From Peronospora farinosa (taxonomy: Eukaryota > Oomycota > Peronosporomycetes > Peronosporales > Peronosporaceae), in contig CANTFK010000842.1 of assembly GCA_947646735.1 (NCBI GenBank), positions 1 to 64,000 on the forward strand: a stretch of DNA of 64,000 bases, given 5' to 3'. The notes under the pieces were generated by a model. It had not been told where the DNA came from. It saw only the letters and a program-made list of their open reading frames with translations, and did no database searches. The translations under genes were made by a program, and so were the position numbers. Below, piece after piece: positions 63,971 through 64,000 of this stretch (the stretch's first letter is position 1; each line of letters starts with the position of its first letter).

Positions 63971-64000
63971 TTGTATGCCTGGATGCTGGTCATGGTGAGC

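Larger units (their letters stand above)
57600..64000 (-). mobile_element. Gypsy gag-pol with dual RNase H and chromodomain
   Basis: Reading from the right edge downward: gag (63970-62492), protease (62452-62264), RT (61888-60509), RNase H (60500-59900), additional RNase H (59760-59350), integrase (59142-57766) and chromodomain (57790-57605). The order is that of Ty3/gypsy. The 5' LTR lies beyond the window. Damage is modest: a few frame shifts and single stops (58375 and 58072, both TAG where the family has Trp), so this is a fairly young but inactive copy. The same family is at 7440-11577. Confidence 0.85.

Overview
The window looks like nuclear DNA of an oomycete, most likely a Peronosporales species (Phytophthora or downy-mildew type). 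The evidence is a combination of features: short GT-AG introns of roughly 45-90 bp, tightly packed genes alternating in strand, two FKS-type (GT48) 1,3-beta-glucan synthases, and flanks full of broken Ty3/gypsy elements with chromodomains and, in two cases, a second RNase H. No species can be named from sequence reading alone.

Layout. From 1 to about 17,000 is a graveyard of mobile elements: a minus-strand gag with its LTR (1-945) inserted in a pogo/Tc5-like transposase relic (946-1960); a plus-strand gypsy pol with chromodomain (about 2430-5470); a tRNA-like relic; a region of 22-residue repeats; a minus-strand dual-RNase-H gypsy element (about 7440-11600) followed by tandem-repeat-rich untranslated/LTR sequence; and a plus-strand gag-protease-RT relic bounded by an 80-bp inverted repeat (13490-16334). 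From 17,121 to 54,288 is a gene island. From about 54,730 to the right edge mobile elements return: a gypsy integrase with a complete 216-bp 3' LTR (to 56030), then a large minus-strand gag-pol with chromodomain and dual RNase H that runs off the window.

Gene island, in order: an 894-residue unknown protein with internal repeats (-); COP9 signalosome subunit 6 (+, 4 exons); cytosolic seryl-tRNA synthetase (+); a class I glutamine amidotransferase-like protein (-, 3 exons); an SDR oxidoreductase (+); an aldehyde dehydrogenase (-, 6 exons); a second amidotransferase-like paralogue (+, 2 exons); ERO1 thiol oxidase (-); a questin-oxidase-like protein (-); a 1404-residue PA/ankyrin/SAPS-like/PH-like protein (+, 9 exons); two tandem 1,3-beta-glucan synthases (-); and a TBC1D20/Gyp8-type Rab GAP (+, 4 exons).

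How the genes fit together. The two amidotransferase paralogues, the SDR and the ALDH form two head-to-head pairs (amidotransferase-SDR and ALDH-amidotransferase). The ALDH and both amidotransferases have basic, mitochondrial-type N-termini, which suggests one compartment and perhaps one catabolic pathway. The glucan synthases make cell-wall/callose-type glucan at the plasma membrane. ERO1 and the TBC protein belong to ER folding and ER/Golgi traffic. The least described item is the large PA-ankyrin-SAPS-like protein, with a consensus N-myristoylation site and one exon per ankyrin repeat. All exon models here were worked out by eye from reading frames, splice signals and family alignment.
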